Source of the DNA: an uncultured Treponema sp.
Lineage (GTDB): Bacteria > Spirochaetota > Spirochaetia > Treponematales > Treponemataceae
DNA: 31,720 nt
Direction of reading: 5' to 3'
NCBI GenBank assembly: GCA_937894335.1
Contig: CALCRU010000023.1
Location: 1 to 31,720, forward strand
The translations under genes and the position numbers were made by a program. Of the stretch, positions 17,158-26,084 are shown in pieces. Every line of letters starts with the position of its first letter. Position 1 is the first letter of the stretch. The notes below the pieces were generated by a model, which saw only the letters and a list, made by a program, of their open reading frames with translations, was not told where the DNA came from and made no database searches.

Positions 17158-17166
17158 ACTATAGCA
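17158..17166 (-). promoter_or_regulatory. Extended -10 promoter of rpoN (leaderless)
   Basis: Read on the minus strand, TGC (17166-17164) and TATAGT (17163-17158) form an extended -10. No convincing -35 is present. Six bases (17157-17152) separate it from the ATG at 17151, so the start point should fall on or within a base or two of the A of ATG. Confidence 0.5.
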
Positions 17167-17197
17167 TATTTTTTTGTTTTTCGGTATTCTTTTTTTT

Positions 17198-18526
17198 ATG
17201 AAACGCTTTGAAGATTGTGGTGTCTGCGTTCCGGAACTTCTGCTTCCTGCGCAAAAGAAATTGTCTTCCTGGTCTGTTATTGCATGCGACCAATACACTC
17301 AGGATTCCGAATACTGGAATAAAGTTGCAGACTGTGTTGCAGATCGACCGTCTACCCTTAATCTGATTCTGCCGGAATTGTATCTTCAGTCTCCCGACTG
17401 TGAAGAGCGCATTCAGAAAATCCGGAGTACAATGAATCAGTATCTTTCTGATGGGACATTTGATTCTCCTGCGGAAGAATGCATGTACATAGAGCGAACC
17501 ACTGGTTACGGACGCACTCGTAAGGGACTTGTGTGCGCAATAGATTTGGACTCTTACGAATGGAAAAGCGGAAACAAAGCCCTTATCCGTGCATCAGAAG
17601 CCACAATTGTAGAACGCATTCCTCCCCGTAAGAAAATTCGTGACGGCGCACCTTTGGAAAGTCCCCACATAATGCTGCTGGTAAACGATCCTAATCGACT
17701 GCTGGTAGAAGCTTGCGGTAAGAGGGCAAAAAAATCTAAGCCTGTTTATGATGATGATCTTATGCTTTCTTCGGGACACATTACTGGATGGGCTGTAAAA
17801 AATCAGTCTGATGTAGATGCCCTGCATGATTCCCTTTGTGCCCTTAAAAAACAGAATGTTCAGGGTGACGGTTCTGTCTTTCTTTTTGCAGTAGGAGACG
17901 GAAATCATTCTCTTGCAACTGCAAAAGCCGTGTGGGATGAATACAAGACAAAGAAACTTGCACAAGGCGCGACTGAAGCGTCTCTTGCAGAATGTCCGGT
18001 TCGCTATGCTCTTGTAGAAATCGTAAACATTTACGATGAGGGTCTTACCTTTGAACCAATCCACAGGGTGCTGTTTGACGCTTCTGCAGACGCTCTTGTT
18101 TCGTTCTTTAACAGAGAACTTAATGCTTCTGCCAGCACTTTGAATTCAGAAAAAGAACTGGAGAATGCCGTAAAAAAATCTTCATCAGATTTTGGAATCG
18201 TATATACTGAAAACTCTTCTTCTAAATATGTTCTTCTAAAAACTGATGTAAGGGAACTTCTGGTAAGCCGCATGCAGCCCCTGCTTGATTCATTTATAAA
18301 GGAAAGCGGTGCCAGCATAGACTACATTCACGGAAGCGACGAAGTGTTCAGATTGGGCAAAAAAGAAAACGCACTTTCCATTTTGCTTCCTCCTGTAGAC
18401 AAGGCTTCTTTCTTTACAACCATAGCAAAAAGCGGTTCTCTTCCTAGAAAAAGTTTTTCCATGGGAGAGGCAAGCGAAAAGCGTTTTTATCTTGAGTGCA
18501 GAAAACTTTTTGCAGGAGAAAACTGA
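17198..18526 (+). CDS. DUF1015 family protein
   Basis: This 442-residue cytoplasmic protein matches the DUF1015 family (found across bacteria and archaea, biochemical function not established). The diagnostic stretch is GDGNHSLATAKA at about residue 233. The N-terminus 'VCVPELLLPAQKKLSSWSVIACDQYTQD' is also typical, as are 'RTRKGLVCAIDLDSYEW' and a conserved 'IERIPPR' region. The family often lies near serine or amino-acid metabolism genes, but here it is followed by a glycosidase. I preferred the ATG at 17198 to a TTG at 17174. No Shine-Dalgarno is visible, and a weak TATTCT (17185-17190) ends 7 bases before the ATG. Its TGA overlaps the ATG of the next gene by one base (TGATG), so the two are probably translated together. 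Confidence 0.85.
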   Translation: MKRFEDCGVCVPELLLPAQKKLSSWSVIACDQYTQDSEYWNKVADCVADRPSTLNLILPELYLQSPDCEERIQKIRSTMNQYLSDGTFDSPAEECMYIERTTGYGRTRKGLVCAIDLDSYEWKSGNKALIRASEATIVERIPPRKKIRDGAPLESPHIMLLVNDPNRLLVEACGKRAKKSKPVYDDDLMLSSGHITGWAVKNQSDVDALHDSLCALKKQNVQGDGSVFLFAVGDGNHSLATAKAVWDEYKTKKLAQGATEASLAECPVRYALVEIVNIYDEGLTFEPIHRVLFDASADALVSFFNRELNASASTLNSEKELENAVKKSSSDFGIVYTENSSSKYVLLKTDVRELLVSRMQPLLDSFIKESGASIDYIHGSDEVFRLGKKENALSILLPPVDKASFFTTIAKSGSLPRKSFSMGEASEKRFYLECRKLFAGEN

Positions 18527-21500
18527 TGAAAAATTTGTTCAACGACGGATGGTCATTTTCTAAACTTACTCTAGAGCATGTGGAACCAACAGAAGGAAAA
18601 AAGGCTATTCTTTTTGAGCCAGAAGATTTTCTGGGTAAGGAAAAAACATTTGAGCCTGTTTCAATTCCTCACGACTGGCTTATTCACAATACAGATGCCC
18701 TTTACGAAGACAGCGTTGGCTTTTACAAAAAAACTTTTAGTCTTTCTACAAAGGAAAAACATTTTGCCTTACGCTTTGATGGCGTCTACATGAACTGGTG
18801 TGTTTTTGTAAACGGCTCCCTTGCATGCAAATGGAAGTACGGCTATTCCACTGTTGAATTTGACATTACACCTTTTGTTAAGGACGGAGAAAACACTGTC
18901 GAACTTATTGCAGTGTATCAGAGTCCAAACACTCGCTGGTATTCTGGAGCAGGAATTTTCCGCAATGTTTATCTTGTGGAACATTCTGACACCCACATTG
19001 CAAACGGAGGAATTTATTTTACAGCTTCTCCCAAAGGTTCAGACTGGAATGTGGAAATCTCTACCGAAATTGAAGGCCCTGCAGATGGTGTAACCGTTGT
19101 TCATTCTCTTTTGGACGGTTGCGGCAACGAACTTTCCCTTTTAGACAAAACTCAGACTTGTAAAAAAACTGCAAGTCCTGCTCCCTGCATGGGAAGCTCC
19201 TGCAAAAAAGACAGAGAAATCACCCTTAACACTTTTACGGCTCTTGCGGCAAATCCAGAACTTTGGTCATGCGAAAATCCTTGCTGCTACACTCTGCGTA
19301 CGGAACTTGTAAAGAATGGCACACTTCTTGACAGTCTTGAACAGAATGTGGGCTTTAGAACAATATGCTTTGACGCCAACAAGGGATTTATGCTTAACGG
19401 TAAGCAGGTAAAACTTCACGGTGCCTGTCAGCATCACGACTTGGGACTTTTGGGTGCGGCTTTTGACATTACTGCATTAAAGAGGCAGTTTGCAAAACTA
19501 AAGGACATGGGATGCAATGCAATAAGGACAACCCACAATCCTGCTGCTCCAGAACTTCTTGACCTTGCCGACAAAACTGGCTTCCTTATTGTTGACGAAT
19601 GCTTTGACATGTGGGAACGCACAAAGACTCTTTACGACTATGCAAACTACTTTAGGGAATGGCACGACAGAGACTTAAGCGCCTTTGTTCGCCGGGACAG
19701 AAATCATCCTTCGGTAATAATGTGGAGCGTTGGTAACGAAATTTACGACACATATTTTCCAGAGGGACTTCCCATTACCAAAGATTTGGTTTCTATTGTT
19801 CGCCGTCACGATCCTAAGAAGAACGCGGCGGTTACAATCGGTTCAAACTTTATGCAGTGGGAGGGTGCTCAGAACTGTGCAAAGGAACTTGATGCTGTGG
19901 GCTACAACTACACCGAAAGGCTTTATGACGAACATCACAAAAACTATCCTTCATGGTGCATTTACGGAAGCGAAACTTCAAGCACTGTTCAGAGTAGGGG
20001 AATCTATCACTTTCCCCATTCAAACAATCTTCTTACCCACGAAGACCACCAGTGTTCTTCTCTTGCAAACTGCACCACAAGTTGGGGATCAAAAAGTACT
20101 GCATACAACATTGTACAGGACAGAGACAGAAACTTTTGCGCAGGACAGTTCATTTGGACGGGATGGGACTACATAGGAGAGCCTACTCCCTACCACACAA
20201 AGAATTCCTACTTTGGTCAGATTGATACTGCCGGTTTTGAAAAAGATTCATTCTACCAGTACAAACAGTTGTGGAACGAAAAAGCAGACCCCTTTGTTCA
20301 CCTGCTTCCTTATTGGGACTTTAACGAAGGCCAGCTTATAGATGTAAGAACCTATTCAAACGGAGCTTTTGTTGAACTGTTTGTAAACGGTGTGTCTTTG
20401 GGCAAAAAAGAAAACGATATTAATAAGGGCGACAGCCTCTGCTGTATGTGGGAAGGTGTCCCCTATAAGGCCGGAAAAATCGAAGCCCTTGCATACGACA
20501 AAGACGGAAAAATTCTTGCCCGTGAAGAAAAGCATTCTTTTGGCGACAGTGAAAAAATAATTCTTACCCGTGAAGAATTTAGCGAAGATGGACTTCATTT
20601 TATAGATGTTTCAACTGTTGACGCTGAAGGCTACGATGTTGCGGATTCCCGTTCAAGAATTTTTGTTACGGTAAAAGGAGACGCTGTCTTATGCGGACTT
20701 GATAACGGCGACAGTACTGATCCAGACCAGTACCAGAGCAAGGACGGAGTAAGTCTTTCAAAACGGCTTTTTGCAAACCGCATGCTCATCATGGTAAGGG
20801 AAACAAAGCCTTCTGCCTCTTTTGAAGTTACAGCAGAAAGTGCTGGTCTTATTGGTGCAAAACTTTGCTTTGACGGTTCTTCTGCAAAAGTGTCTGAACT
20901 TGAAAAAGCTCCTTTGTCTAAGGGCGAAATTCCTGTAAGAAAAATTGAACTTGTTTGCAGCGGCATTCGTTCTCTTGATCAAAATAATAAAGAAGTTACG
21001 GTTAAGGCTCTAGTTCATCCTGCAAATGCAAGCGACAAAACTCTGTGCTGGAAGCCCATGATGCTTGAGGGAGTTGAAAGCGACTGTGCCTCGGTAAGTG
21101 TTCAGAAAAATGCTGACGAAGAAACGGCAACAGTAAAAGCAAGAAGCGACGGTTCCTTTAGACTCTTGTGTTCCGCAAAAAACGGATGCCTTTATCCTCA
21201 AGTGCTTAGTGAACTGGAATTTACTGTAAGCGGACTAGGAACTGCAAACCGTAACCCCTACAGTCTGATTGAGGCTTGCAAATGCGACAGAAGCCTTTCT
21301 CCCGTTACGCTTAGTTTTGATGGCGGAGTGCAAACTCCTTCGGAACGGACTTGGTACCTTTTTGATCATGTGGACTTTGGCGTTCAGGGAAGCGACAGCA
21401 TTACGATTCCTGTCTTTACTTGGGATCCAGAGGCAGAACTTGAACTGTGGGAAGGTTGCCCCGATGAAGGCGGAAGAAAAATAATGGACTTGCATTATCG

Positions 21501-21990
21501 CGCACCAAGTGCATTTAACGCCTACACTTCAAACACCTTTGTACTTCCAAGGCGCCTCTTTGGACTGCATGTAATTTCAATAGCATGTAGCAAGAGCCTT
21601 TCTATTCAGGGCTTTAAAGCAGAACAGGGAGACAAGGCCTTTGCAAAACTGTCTGCCCTTGATGCAAACTCTGTTGTGGGAGACAGCTTTACTCGCACAG
21701 AGGATGCTGTTTCGGGAATTGGAAACAATGTGTCTCTTGTGTTTAACGACATGAACTTTGCAAAAGCTGCTTCCAAAATAACTGTATGTGGAAGGGCCCA
21801 TGTAGACAACACGATTCATGTTCGATTTAGCGGAGAATCTGGGGATGCAAACCGCATTGTAGAATTTAAGAAAAATGATTCATACGAAGAAAGAACATTT
21901 AACCTTGAAGGATGCAGTGGAAAAAATACGGTTACATTTGTCTTTCTTCCAGGAAGCAACTTTGACTTTAAGTGGTTCCGCTTTGAATAG
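18526..21990 (+). CDS. Glycoside hydrolase family 2, beta-galactosidase-like
   Basis: This 1154-residue enzyme has no signal peptide, so it should act on imported oligosaccharides. The N-terminal jelly-roll domain begins FNDGWSFSK and carries the GH2 hallmarks VSIPHDWLI and NTRWYSGAGIFRNVYL. A middle Ig-like domain follows, and then a TIM barrel starts near residue 285 with NGKQVKLHGACQHHD. The acid/base is Glu405 in WSVGNEIYD and the nucleophile is Glu483 in YGSETSS; NAIRTTHNP and DECFDMW are the other barrel signatures. From about 594 there is a DUF4982-like domain (YWDFNEG...VELFVNG), then further Ig- and carbohydrate-module-like beta domains. Substrate is uncertain: beta-galactoside is likely, but beta-glucuronide or another GH2 substrate cannot be excluded. 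The start overlaps the DUF1015 stop, and GGAG (18515-18518) lies just upstream. Confidence 0.9.
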   Translation: MKNLFNDGWSFSKLTLEHVEPTEGKKAILFEPEDFLGKEKTFEPVSIPHDWLIHNTDALYEDSVGFYKKTFSLSTKEKHFALRFDGVYMNWCVFVNGSLACKWKYGYSTVEFDITPFVKDGENTVELIAVYQSPNTRWYSGAGIFRNVYLVEHSDTHIANGGIYFTASPKGSDWNVEISTEIEGPADGVTVVHSLLDGCGNELSLLDKTQTCKKTASPAPCMGSSCKKDREITLNTFTALAANPELWSCENPCCYTLRTELVKNGTLLDSLEQNVGFRTICFDANKGFMLNGKQVKLHGACQHHDLGLLGAAFDITALKRQFAKLKDMGCNAIRTTHNPAAPELLDLADKTGFLIVDECFDMWERTKTLYDYANYFREWHDRDLSAFVRRDRNHPSVIMWSVGNEIYDTYFPEGLPITKDLVSIVRRHDPKKNAAVTIGSNFMQWEGAQNCAKELDAVGYNYTERLYDEHHKNYPSWCIYGSETSSTVQSRGIYHFPHSNNLLTHEDHQCSSLANCTTSWGSKSTAYNIVQDRDRNFCAGQFIWTGWDYIGEPTPYHTKNSYFGQIDTAGFEKDSFYQYKQLWNEKADPFVHLLPYWDFNEGQLIDVRTYSNGAFVELFVNGVSLGKKENDINKGDSLCCMWEGVPYKAGKIEALAYDKDGKILAREEKHSFGDSEKIILTREEFSEDGLHFIDVSTVDAEGYDVADSRSRIFVTVKGDAVLCGLDNGDSTDPDQYQSKDGVSLSKRLFANRMLIMVRETKPSASFEVTAESAGLIGAKLCFDGSSAKVSELEKAPLSKGEIPVRKIELVCSGIRSLDQNNKEVTVKALVHPANASDKTLCWKPMMLEGVESDCASVSVQKNADEETATVKARSDGSFRLLCSAKNGCLYPQVLSELEFTVSGLGTANRNPYSLIEACKCDRSLSPVTLSFDGGVQTPSERTWYLFDHVDFGVQGSDSITIPVFTWDPEAELELWEGCPDEGGRKIMDLHYRAPSAFNAYTSNTFVLPRRLFGLHVISIACSKSLSIQGFKAEQGDKAFAKLSALDANSVVGDSFTRTEDAVSGIGNNVSLVFNDMNFAKAASKITVCGRAHVDNTIHVRFSGESGDANRIVEFKKNDSYEERTFNLEGCSGKNTVTFVFLPGSNFDFKWFRFE

Positions 21991-22000
21991 AATCTGACGG

Positions 22001-23941
22001 TTACGGTTGGCACGAGTCTTCTACAACCTGCAGGATGTAAGTGCCAAACCGTTCCGCTTTTGCCTCTCCTATGCCGTAACATTCGCACAGTTCCGAAATA
22101 GTCTGGGGCTTTTTTGCGCTTATGTCAAATAAAGTCTTGTCTCCAAAAATTACATAGGGTGGAACATTCATTTCGTCGGCAGTTTTTCTTCTCCACGCCC
22201 TAAGATTTTCTGCAATTCTTTCTCCACCCTTGTCTGCTATAGAAAGAGCCTGACGCCTTATTACAGTTTTCTTTTGCCTTACTTTTGTGTCAAATGTAAT
22301 GGAAAGAAGAATCTGCTCCCTTGAGTTTAGGGCATCCCGTCCTGTGGCCGTTACATAAAGCACACCGTAGTCATCAGATTTAAACAGGTAGCCTTCCTCT
22401 ACTAGTTTGTTACAAAGTTCAATCCATGAAGACTTGCTCAGTTCTTTTCCTATGCCCCAGGTGCTAAGCCTGTTGTGTCCGTTTTCGATTATCCGCTCAG
22501 ACTTTGAACCCAACAGAATGTCCGTAAGGTAAGTAATGCCGTATCGTTCCCGAGTGCGCAGTATGCATGACATAAGTTTTTGTGCAGGAACCGTTACATC
22601 TGCAAGGGAAATTTTTTCTCCGCCAAAAGCACATATGTCACAACAGCATGAAGGATCCTGATCTTCAAATTCCATTTCTCCAAAGTATTCCAGAAGAGCT
22701 TTTCGCCTGCATTTTCTGCCTTCTGCAAACTGAACCATTTTTTGAAGAAGAGATTCCGCCTTTCTGCTGTCTGCAAGTTCGTCAAAAAAGTAGCGGATTT
22801 TCATTTTGTCTTGAGGACTGTATAAAAGCAGAGCATGTGCCTTTTGTCCGTCACGACCAGCTCGACCTATTTCTTGATAGTACTGCTCTACAGATTTGGG
22901 AAGGGTGGCATGCAGTACAAAGCGTACATCAGGTTTGTTTATTCCCATTCCGAAGGCAACAGTGGCAACCATTATGTCTTTTTTTCCACGGATAAAGTCT
23001 TCCTGATTTTTTGACCTTTCTTCGTCACTTAATCCAGCGTGATATTCGGTTACAGAAAAATGCTTTTTGGAAAGAAAAAGAAAAACTTTATCCACTTGCT
23101 TTCGTGAAAAACAGTATATTATGCCGCTTTCGTCCTTGTGTTCCGCAAGAAATTCCGTAATCTGTTCTTCGGCATTTGTCCTTCGCCTTACTTCTAGAAA
23201 AAGGTTTTCTCTGTTAAAGCTAGAAACAAGAACCTGAGGATTTTCAAGATTTAGCAGTCTGACTATGTCCTGCTGAACTGTGGGAGTTGCGGTTGCGGTA
23301 AGGGCAAGACATACGGCATGAGGAAACTGTTTTCTTAAAGATGCAATTTCAAGATAGTCTGGTCTAAAGTCGTGCCCCCATTCGCTTATACAGTGGGCCT
23401 CGTCTATGGTTATGCAGCACACATCAACTTCTTCGCTGTGAAGTAGGTCTGTCATGCGCTGAGTGTTCAGTCCTTCAGGAGAAACATAAAGCAACTTTAC
23501 CAGACCTGACTTTATCTGATTCTGTACCGCCTTGTAGGATTCCCAGTCTAGTGAAGAGTTTAAAAACGCCGCAGAAACTCCTGCCGCATTCAACTGTGAA
23601 ACCTGATCCTGCATGAGTGCAATAAGAGGAGACACGACTACGGTAAGCCCTTTAAAGATAAGAGCCGGAATCTGATAGCAGAGGGATTTTCCTCCGCCGG
23701 TGGGCATTACGGCCAAAGTGTCGCAGCCCCTAAGAACATTTTGGATTACCTGCTTTTGTAGCGGTTTGAATTCCTTGTATCCGAAGACGCTTTTTAAAAT
23801 GTGTTCTGGTGAGCCGTTCAATATGCCTTTCTCCTGCTCTTCTACGATTGCGTGGGGATAGTGCTTCTGCAAAATAAATGCAGTCTGCGAAGCCATTCTG
23901 CCCACTGTGTTCAATAAGGCAGTATATCTCTTTGATTCCAA
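22001..23941 (-). CDS. recQ: ATP-dependent DNA helicase RecQ
   Basis: This 3'-5' superfamily 2 helicase of 646 residues acts in recombination and replication-fork repair. Walker A PTGGGKS is at about 80-86 and motif II DEAH at about 180-183, followed by CISEWGHDFRPDY. Motif VI is QYYQEIGRAGRDGQ. The zinc-binding cysteines lie in KCRRKALLEYFGE...CCCDIC, then come the winged-helix RQC region and an HRDC domain at the C-terminus (WRRKTADEMNVPPYVIFGDKTL). The length and domain set match full-length RecQ. I chose a TTG start at 23941 because AAGAGGTG lies 6 bases upstream. The ATG at 23896 (MASQTAF) is the alternative and would remove 15 residues without touching any domain. It converges with the GH2 gene, with 10 bases between, and no terminator is evident there. 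Confidence 0.93.
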   Translation of the reverse strand: MESKRYTALLNTVGRMASQTAFILQKHYPHAIVEEQEKGILNGSPEHILKSVFGYKEFKPLQKQVIQNVLRGCDTLAVMPTGGGKSLCYQIPALIFKGLTVVVSPLIALMQDQVSQLNAAGVSAAFLNSSLDWESYKAVQNQIKSGLVKLLYVSPEGLNTQRMTDLLHSEEVDVCCITIDEAHCISEWGHDFRPDYLEIASLRKQFPHAVCLALTATATPTVQQDIVRLLNLENPQVLVSSFNRENLFLEVRRRTNAEEQITEFLAEHKDESGIIYCFSRKQVDKVFLFLSKKHFSVTEYHAGLSDEERSKNQEDFIRGKKDIMVATVAFGMGINKPDVRFVLHATLPKSVEQYYQEIGRAGRDGQKAHALLLYSPQDKMKIRYFFDELADSRKAESLLQKMVQFAEGRKCRRKALLEYFGEMEFEDQDPSCCCDICAFGGEKISLADVTVPAQKLMSCILRTRERYGITYLTDILLGSKSERIIENGHNRLSTWGIGKELSKSSWIELCNKLVEEGYLFKSDDYGVLYVTATGRDALNSREQILLSITFDTKVRQKKTVIRRQALSIADKGGERIAENLRAWRRKTADEMNVPPYVIFGDKTLFDISAKKPQTISELCECYGIGEAKAERFGTYILQVVEDSCQP

Positions 23942-23952
23942 AAAGTCACCTC

Positions 23953-23981
23953 TTGAAAAAAGTTTTACCAATTGTTATACT
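23953..23981 (+). promoter_or_regulatory. Promoter of tRNA-Leu
   Basis: A -35 TTGAAA (23953-23958) and a -10 TATACT (23976-23981) are 17 bases apart, with TGT before the -10. The tRNA begins 12 bases after the -10. The promoter overlaps the region just upstream of divergent recQ. Confidence 0.8.
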
Positions 23982-23992
23982 GACTCAAGTTT

Positions 23993-24075
23993 GCCGGTTT
24001 GGTGGAATGGTAGACACGACAGACTCAAAATCTGTTGCGCGCGAGCGTGTCTGAGTTCAAGTCTCAGAACCGGTA
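23993..24075 (+). tRNA. tRNA-Leu (anticodon CAA)
   Basis: This is an 83-base type II tRNA. The acceptor GCCGGTT (23993-23999) pairs with AACCGGT (24068-24074), with a G-U at the first pair. The anticodon arm ACAGA-CTCAAAA-TCTGT reads CAA, which decodes UUG. A long variable arm (GCGCGCGAGCGTGT region) and a T arm CTGAG-TTCAAGT-CTCAG follow. The discriminator is A73, as needed for leucylation. CCA is not encoded. Confidence 0.95.
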
Positions 24076-24080
24076 TGCAT

Positions 24081-24109
24081 AGAGGTGGTTTTATCCGCCT
24101 CTTTTTTTT
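24081..24109 (+). terminator. Rho-independent terminator of tRNA-Leu
   Basis: AGAGGTGG and CCGCCTCT form an 8-bp stem with one G-U pair and loop TTTTAT, followed by eight T residues. It starts five bases after the tRNA 3' end. Confidence 0.85.
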
Positions 24110-24119
24110 ATGCTGGCTT

Positions 24120-25670
24120 TCATGCATTAGAAAATTCCATTTCTAGACCTCCCTGGGTCTTTCTGTAGGCAACTGCTTCCATAACATGCTCCAGTCCAAT
24201 CATTTCCTTTTGCTCCATGTCTGCTATGGTTCGGGAGAGTTTTATGCAAGAAGCCTTTGCCCTTGACGAAAAAGAATTTTTTTCGCACTGACTGTCAAGA
24301 AAGCCTTCTGCCTCTTTTGTAAGGGGACAGAATTTTTTTATGAGTGGAGCTGTAAGTCTTGCGTTTTTTATTCCCTGTCTTTTTCGTTGAATAAGGACGG
24401 CCCTTCCTATGTCTTTTCTAAGCTCTTCTGTGCTTCTACTTTTTTTTCCTTCATCCCTGCTAACAGACTGAACATGTACCCTTATGTCTATTCTGTCTAA
24501 AAGGGGACCCGAAAACTTTTTCCAGTACTGTTCTATTGCATGGGAAGAACACAGACACAGTTTGTCTTTAGAACCAAAGCAGCCGCATGGGCAAGGGTTT
24601 GTGGCCATGAGCAGTTGAAACAGAGCCGGGTAAGTTGTGCTTCGTCCCGCACGGCTTAGGGTTACTGCTCCTGTTTCAAGGGGAACTCTGAGCATCTGTA
24701 AGACCGAAGTTCTAAATTCCGCCGCTTCGTCCAAAAACAAAACTCCGTTATGGGCTAGGGAAATTTCTCCGGGCATGCAGTGACTTCCGCCTCCGCACAT
24801 GCCTTCTATGCTTGCACTTTGATGGGGCTGCCTAAAGGGAGGCACTTTTATGAGGGTGGTGTCTTTTGCAAGAAGTCCTGCAATGGAATGTATTCTTGTT
24901 GCAGAAAGGGATTCTTCTTGGGTAAGATCTGGAAGCAGGGATTTAAATCGCATAAGGGCAAGCGTTTTTCCGCAACCAGGTGGACCAAAAGCCAGCAGAT
25001 TGTGTCCGCCTGCTGCCGCAATCTGGAGACCTCTTACCAGAAATTCCTGTCCCTTTACAAAGGCAAAATCTTCTTCTTCCACATAGGGTGAAAATGTAGG
25101 TCCGTAAGATTTTTCTTCTGTGCCTTCCGCCTTTCCAGTGGGGTAAAAACTGTCCTGATGGCAAAGGGCTTCGTAGGCTTCTTTTAATGTTTCTGCTCCA
25201 AAGATTTTTATTCCGTCTACTCCCCTTGCTTCTGTTATGTTTGCACGGGGGATTATGCACTTTTTTATGCCCAGTGCAGACGCTGTTGACGCCGCCGCAT
25301 TTACAGCACGCACACCTCTAACCAGTCCACTAAGTTCCAGTTCTCCCATGACAAGTACAGGCTCTTCTTCCTGAGGTTCTTTTTCTTCGTCCTGTGAAAG
25401 TCTAGCCTGTAAAACTGCAAGGGCTATGGCAAGGTCAAATCCTGCACCTTCTTTTTTTAGATCTGCAGGGCTAAGGCTTATAAGCACCCTCTCTGGAGGA
25501 AATTCGTATCCGCTGTTACGGATGGCGCTCCTCATTCTTTCTCTTGACTCCTTTACGGCTCCGTCTGCAAGACCCACAATGTCTACAGCAGGAATGCCTC
25601 GGCGTACATCAACTTCTATGCTTACAAGGGAACCCTCGTAGCCAAATGGTGAAAAACTATAAATCTTCAT
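24120..25670 (-). CDS. YifB/ComM-family Mg-chelatase-like AAA ATPase
   Basis: The protein is 516 residues. The N-terminal part is Lon-protease-like (PAVDIVGLADGAVKESRERMRSA...ISLSPADLKKEGAGFDLAIALAVL), as in all YifB proteins. The AAA core has Walker A GPPGCGKT near residue 229 and a Walker B-type LFLDEAAEF near 312. ATNPCPCGCFG and a C-terminal Mg-chelatase-type helical region with 'SRAKASCIKLSRTIADME' complete the set. In naturally transformable bacteria the family member ComM is a branch-migration helicase; here the role is inferred. ATG 25670 is preferred to a TTG at 25676 because AAAGGA lies about 7 bases before it. It is transcribed divergently from gatC across an AT-rich intergenic stretch. 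Confidence 0.9.
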   Translation of the reverse strand: MKIYSFSPFGYEGSLVSIEVDVRRGIPAVDIVGLADGAVKESRERMRSAIRNSGYEFPPERVLISLSPADLKKEGAGFDLAIALAVLQARLSQDEEKEPQEEEPVLVMGELELSGLVRGVRAVNAAASTASALGIKKCIIPRANITEARGVDGIKIFGAETLKEAYEALCHQDSFYPTGKAEGTEEKSYGPTFSPYVEEEDFAFVKGQEFLVRGLQIAAAGGHNLLAFGPPGCGKTLALMRFKSLLPDLTQEESLSATRIHSIAGLLAKDTTLIKVPPFRQPHQSASIEGMCGGGSHCMPGEISLAHNGVLFLDEAAEFRTSVLQMLRVPLETGAVTLSRAGRSTTYPALFQLLMATNPCPCGCFGSKDKLCLCSSHAIEQYWKKFSGPLLDRIDIRVHVQSVSRDEGKKSRSTEELRKDIGRAVLIQRKRQGIKNARLTAPLIKKFCPLTKEAEGFLDSQCEKNSFSSRAKASCIKLSRTIADMEQKEMIGLEHVMEAVAYRKTQGGLEMEFSNA

Positions 25671-25734
25671 GTTCAATTCCTTTACTTAATATATATATGT
25701 TGATTTTTAAAAATTGCACCAAAATCTCCTGTAA

Positions 25735-25763
25735 TTGATAAAAAAACTGCAATGTGCTATACT
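25735..25763 (+). promoter_or_regulatory. Promoter of gatC (leaderless arrangement)
   Basis: A -35 TTGATA (25735-25740) and a -10 TATACT (25758-25763) are 17 bases apart, with TGC (25755-25757) making an extended -10. Only six bases separate the -10 from the gatC ATG at 25770. The start point should coincide with the A of ATG. Confidence 0.75.
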
Positions 25764-25769
25764 CTGCCC

Positions 25770-26084
25770 ATGAGTAACGAAATGAAATCGGTTGACCAGA
25801 CTACTTTGGAAAACCTGCTTTACCTTTCACGGCTTAGTCCTGAAAGCACGGATATGGCGACCCTTAAGCGTCAGGTAGATGAAATTGTAGGCTATTTTAA
25901 AATCCTTTCAAAATATGATGACAGCGAAAATCCTTACGATGCATACCCAACAACGGAAGCAGAAAAACTCCGCGAAGACGAAATTGTCCCCGGTCTTGAA
26001 ATGCATGATGTTAAAAAAATCAACGAGTCAAACTTCCTTGACGGATATTTCCAAGTGCCGAAGGTTTTGGGAGAGGGCGCATAA
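25770..26084 (+). CDS. gatC: Asp/Glu-tRNA amidotransferase subunit C
   Basis: This 104-residue subunit wraps between GatA and GatB and stabilises the complex that converts Glu-tRNA(Gln) or Asp-tRNA(Asn) to the amide. Family features are 'TLENLLYLSRLSPE' near the N-terminus, 'QVDEIVGYFKILSKYD' and the acidic 'LREDEIVPG' motif. I chose the ATG at 25770 because the upstream in-frame codons fall in the promoter. No ribosome site precedes it, consistent with a leaderless message. The stop TAA overlaps the gatA ATG by one base (TAATG). Confidence 0.93.
   Translation: MSNEMKSVDQTTLENLLYLSRLSPESTDMATLKRQVDEIVGYFKILSKYDDSENPYDAYPTTEAEKLREDEIVPGLEMHDVKKINESNFLDGYFQVPKVLGEGA

Noticed and set aside
23896..23971. 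Longer RecQ starting at 23971 (TTG)
   Set aside because: It has no ribosome site and runs into the tRNA-Leu promoter; TTG at 23941 has AAGAGGTG at good spacing.
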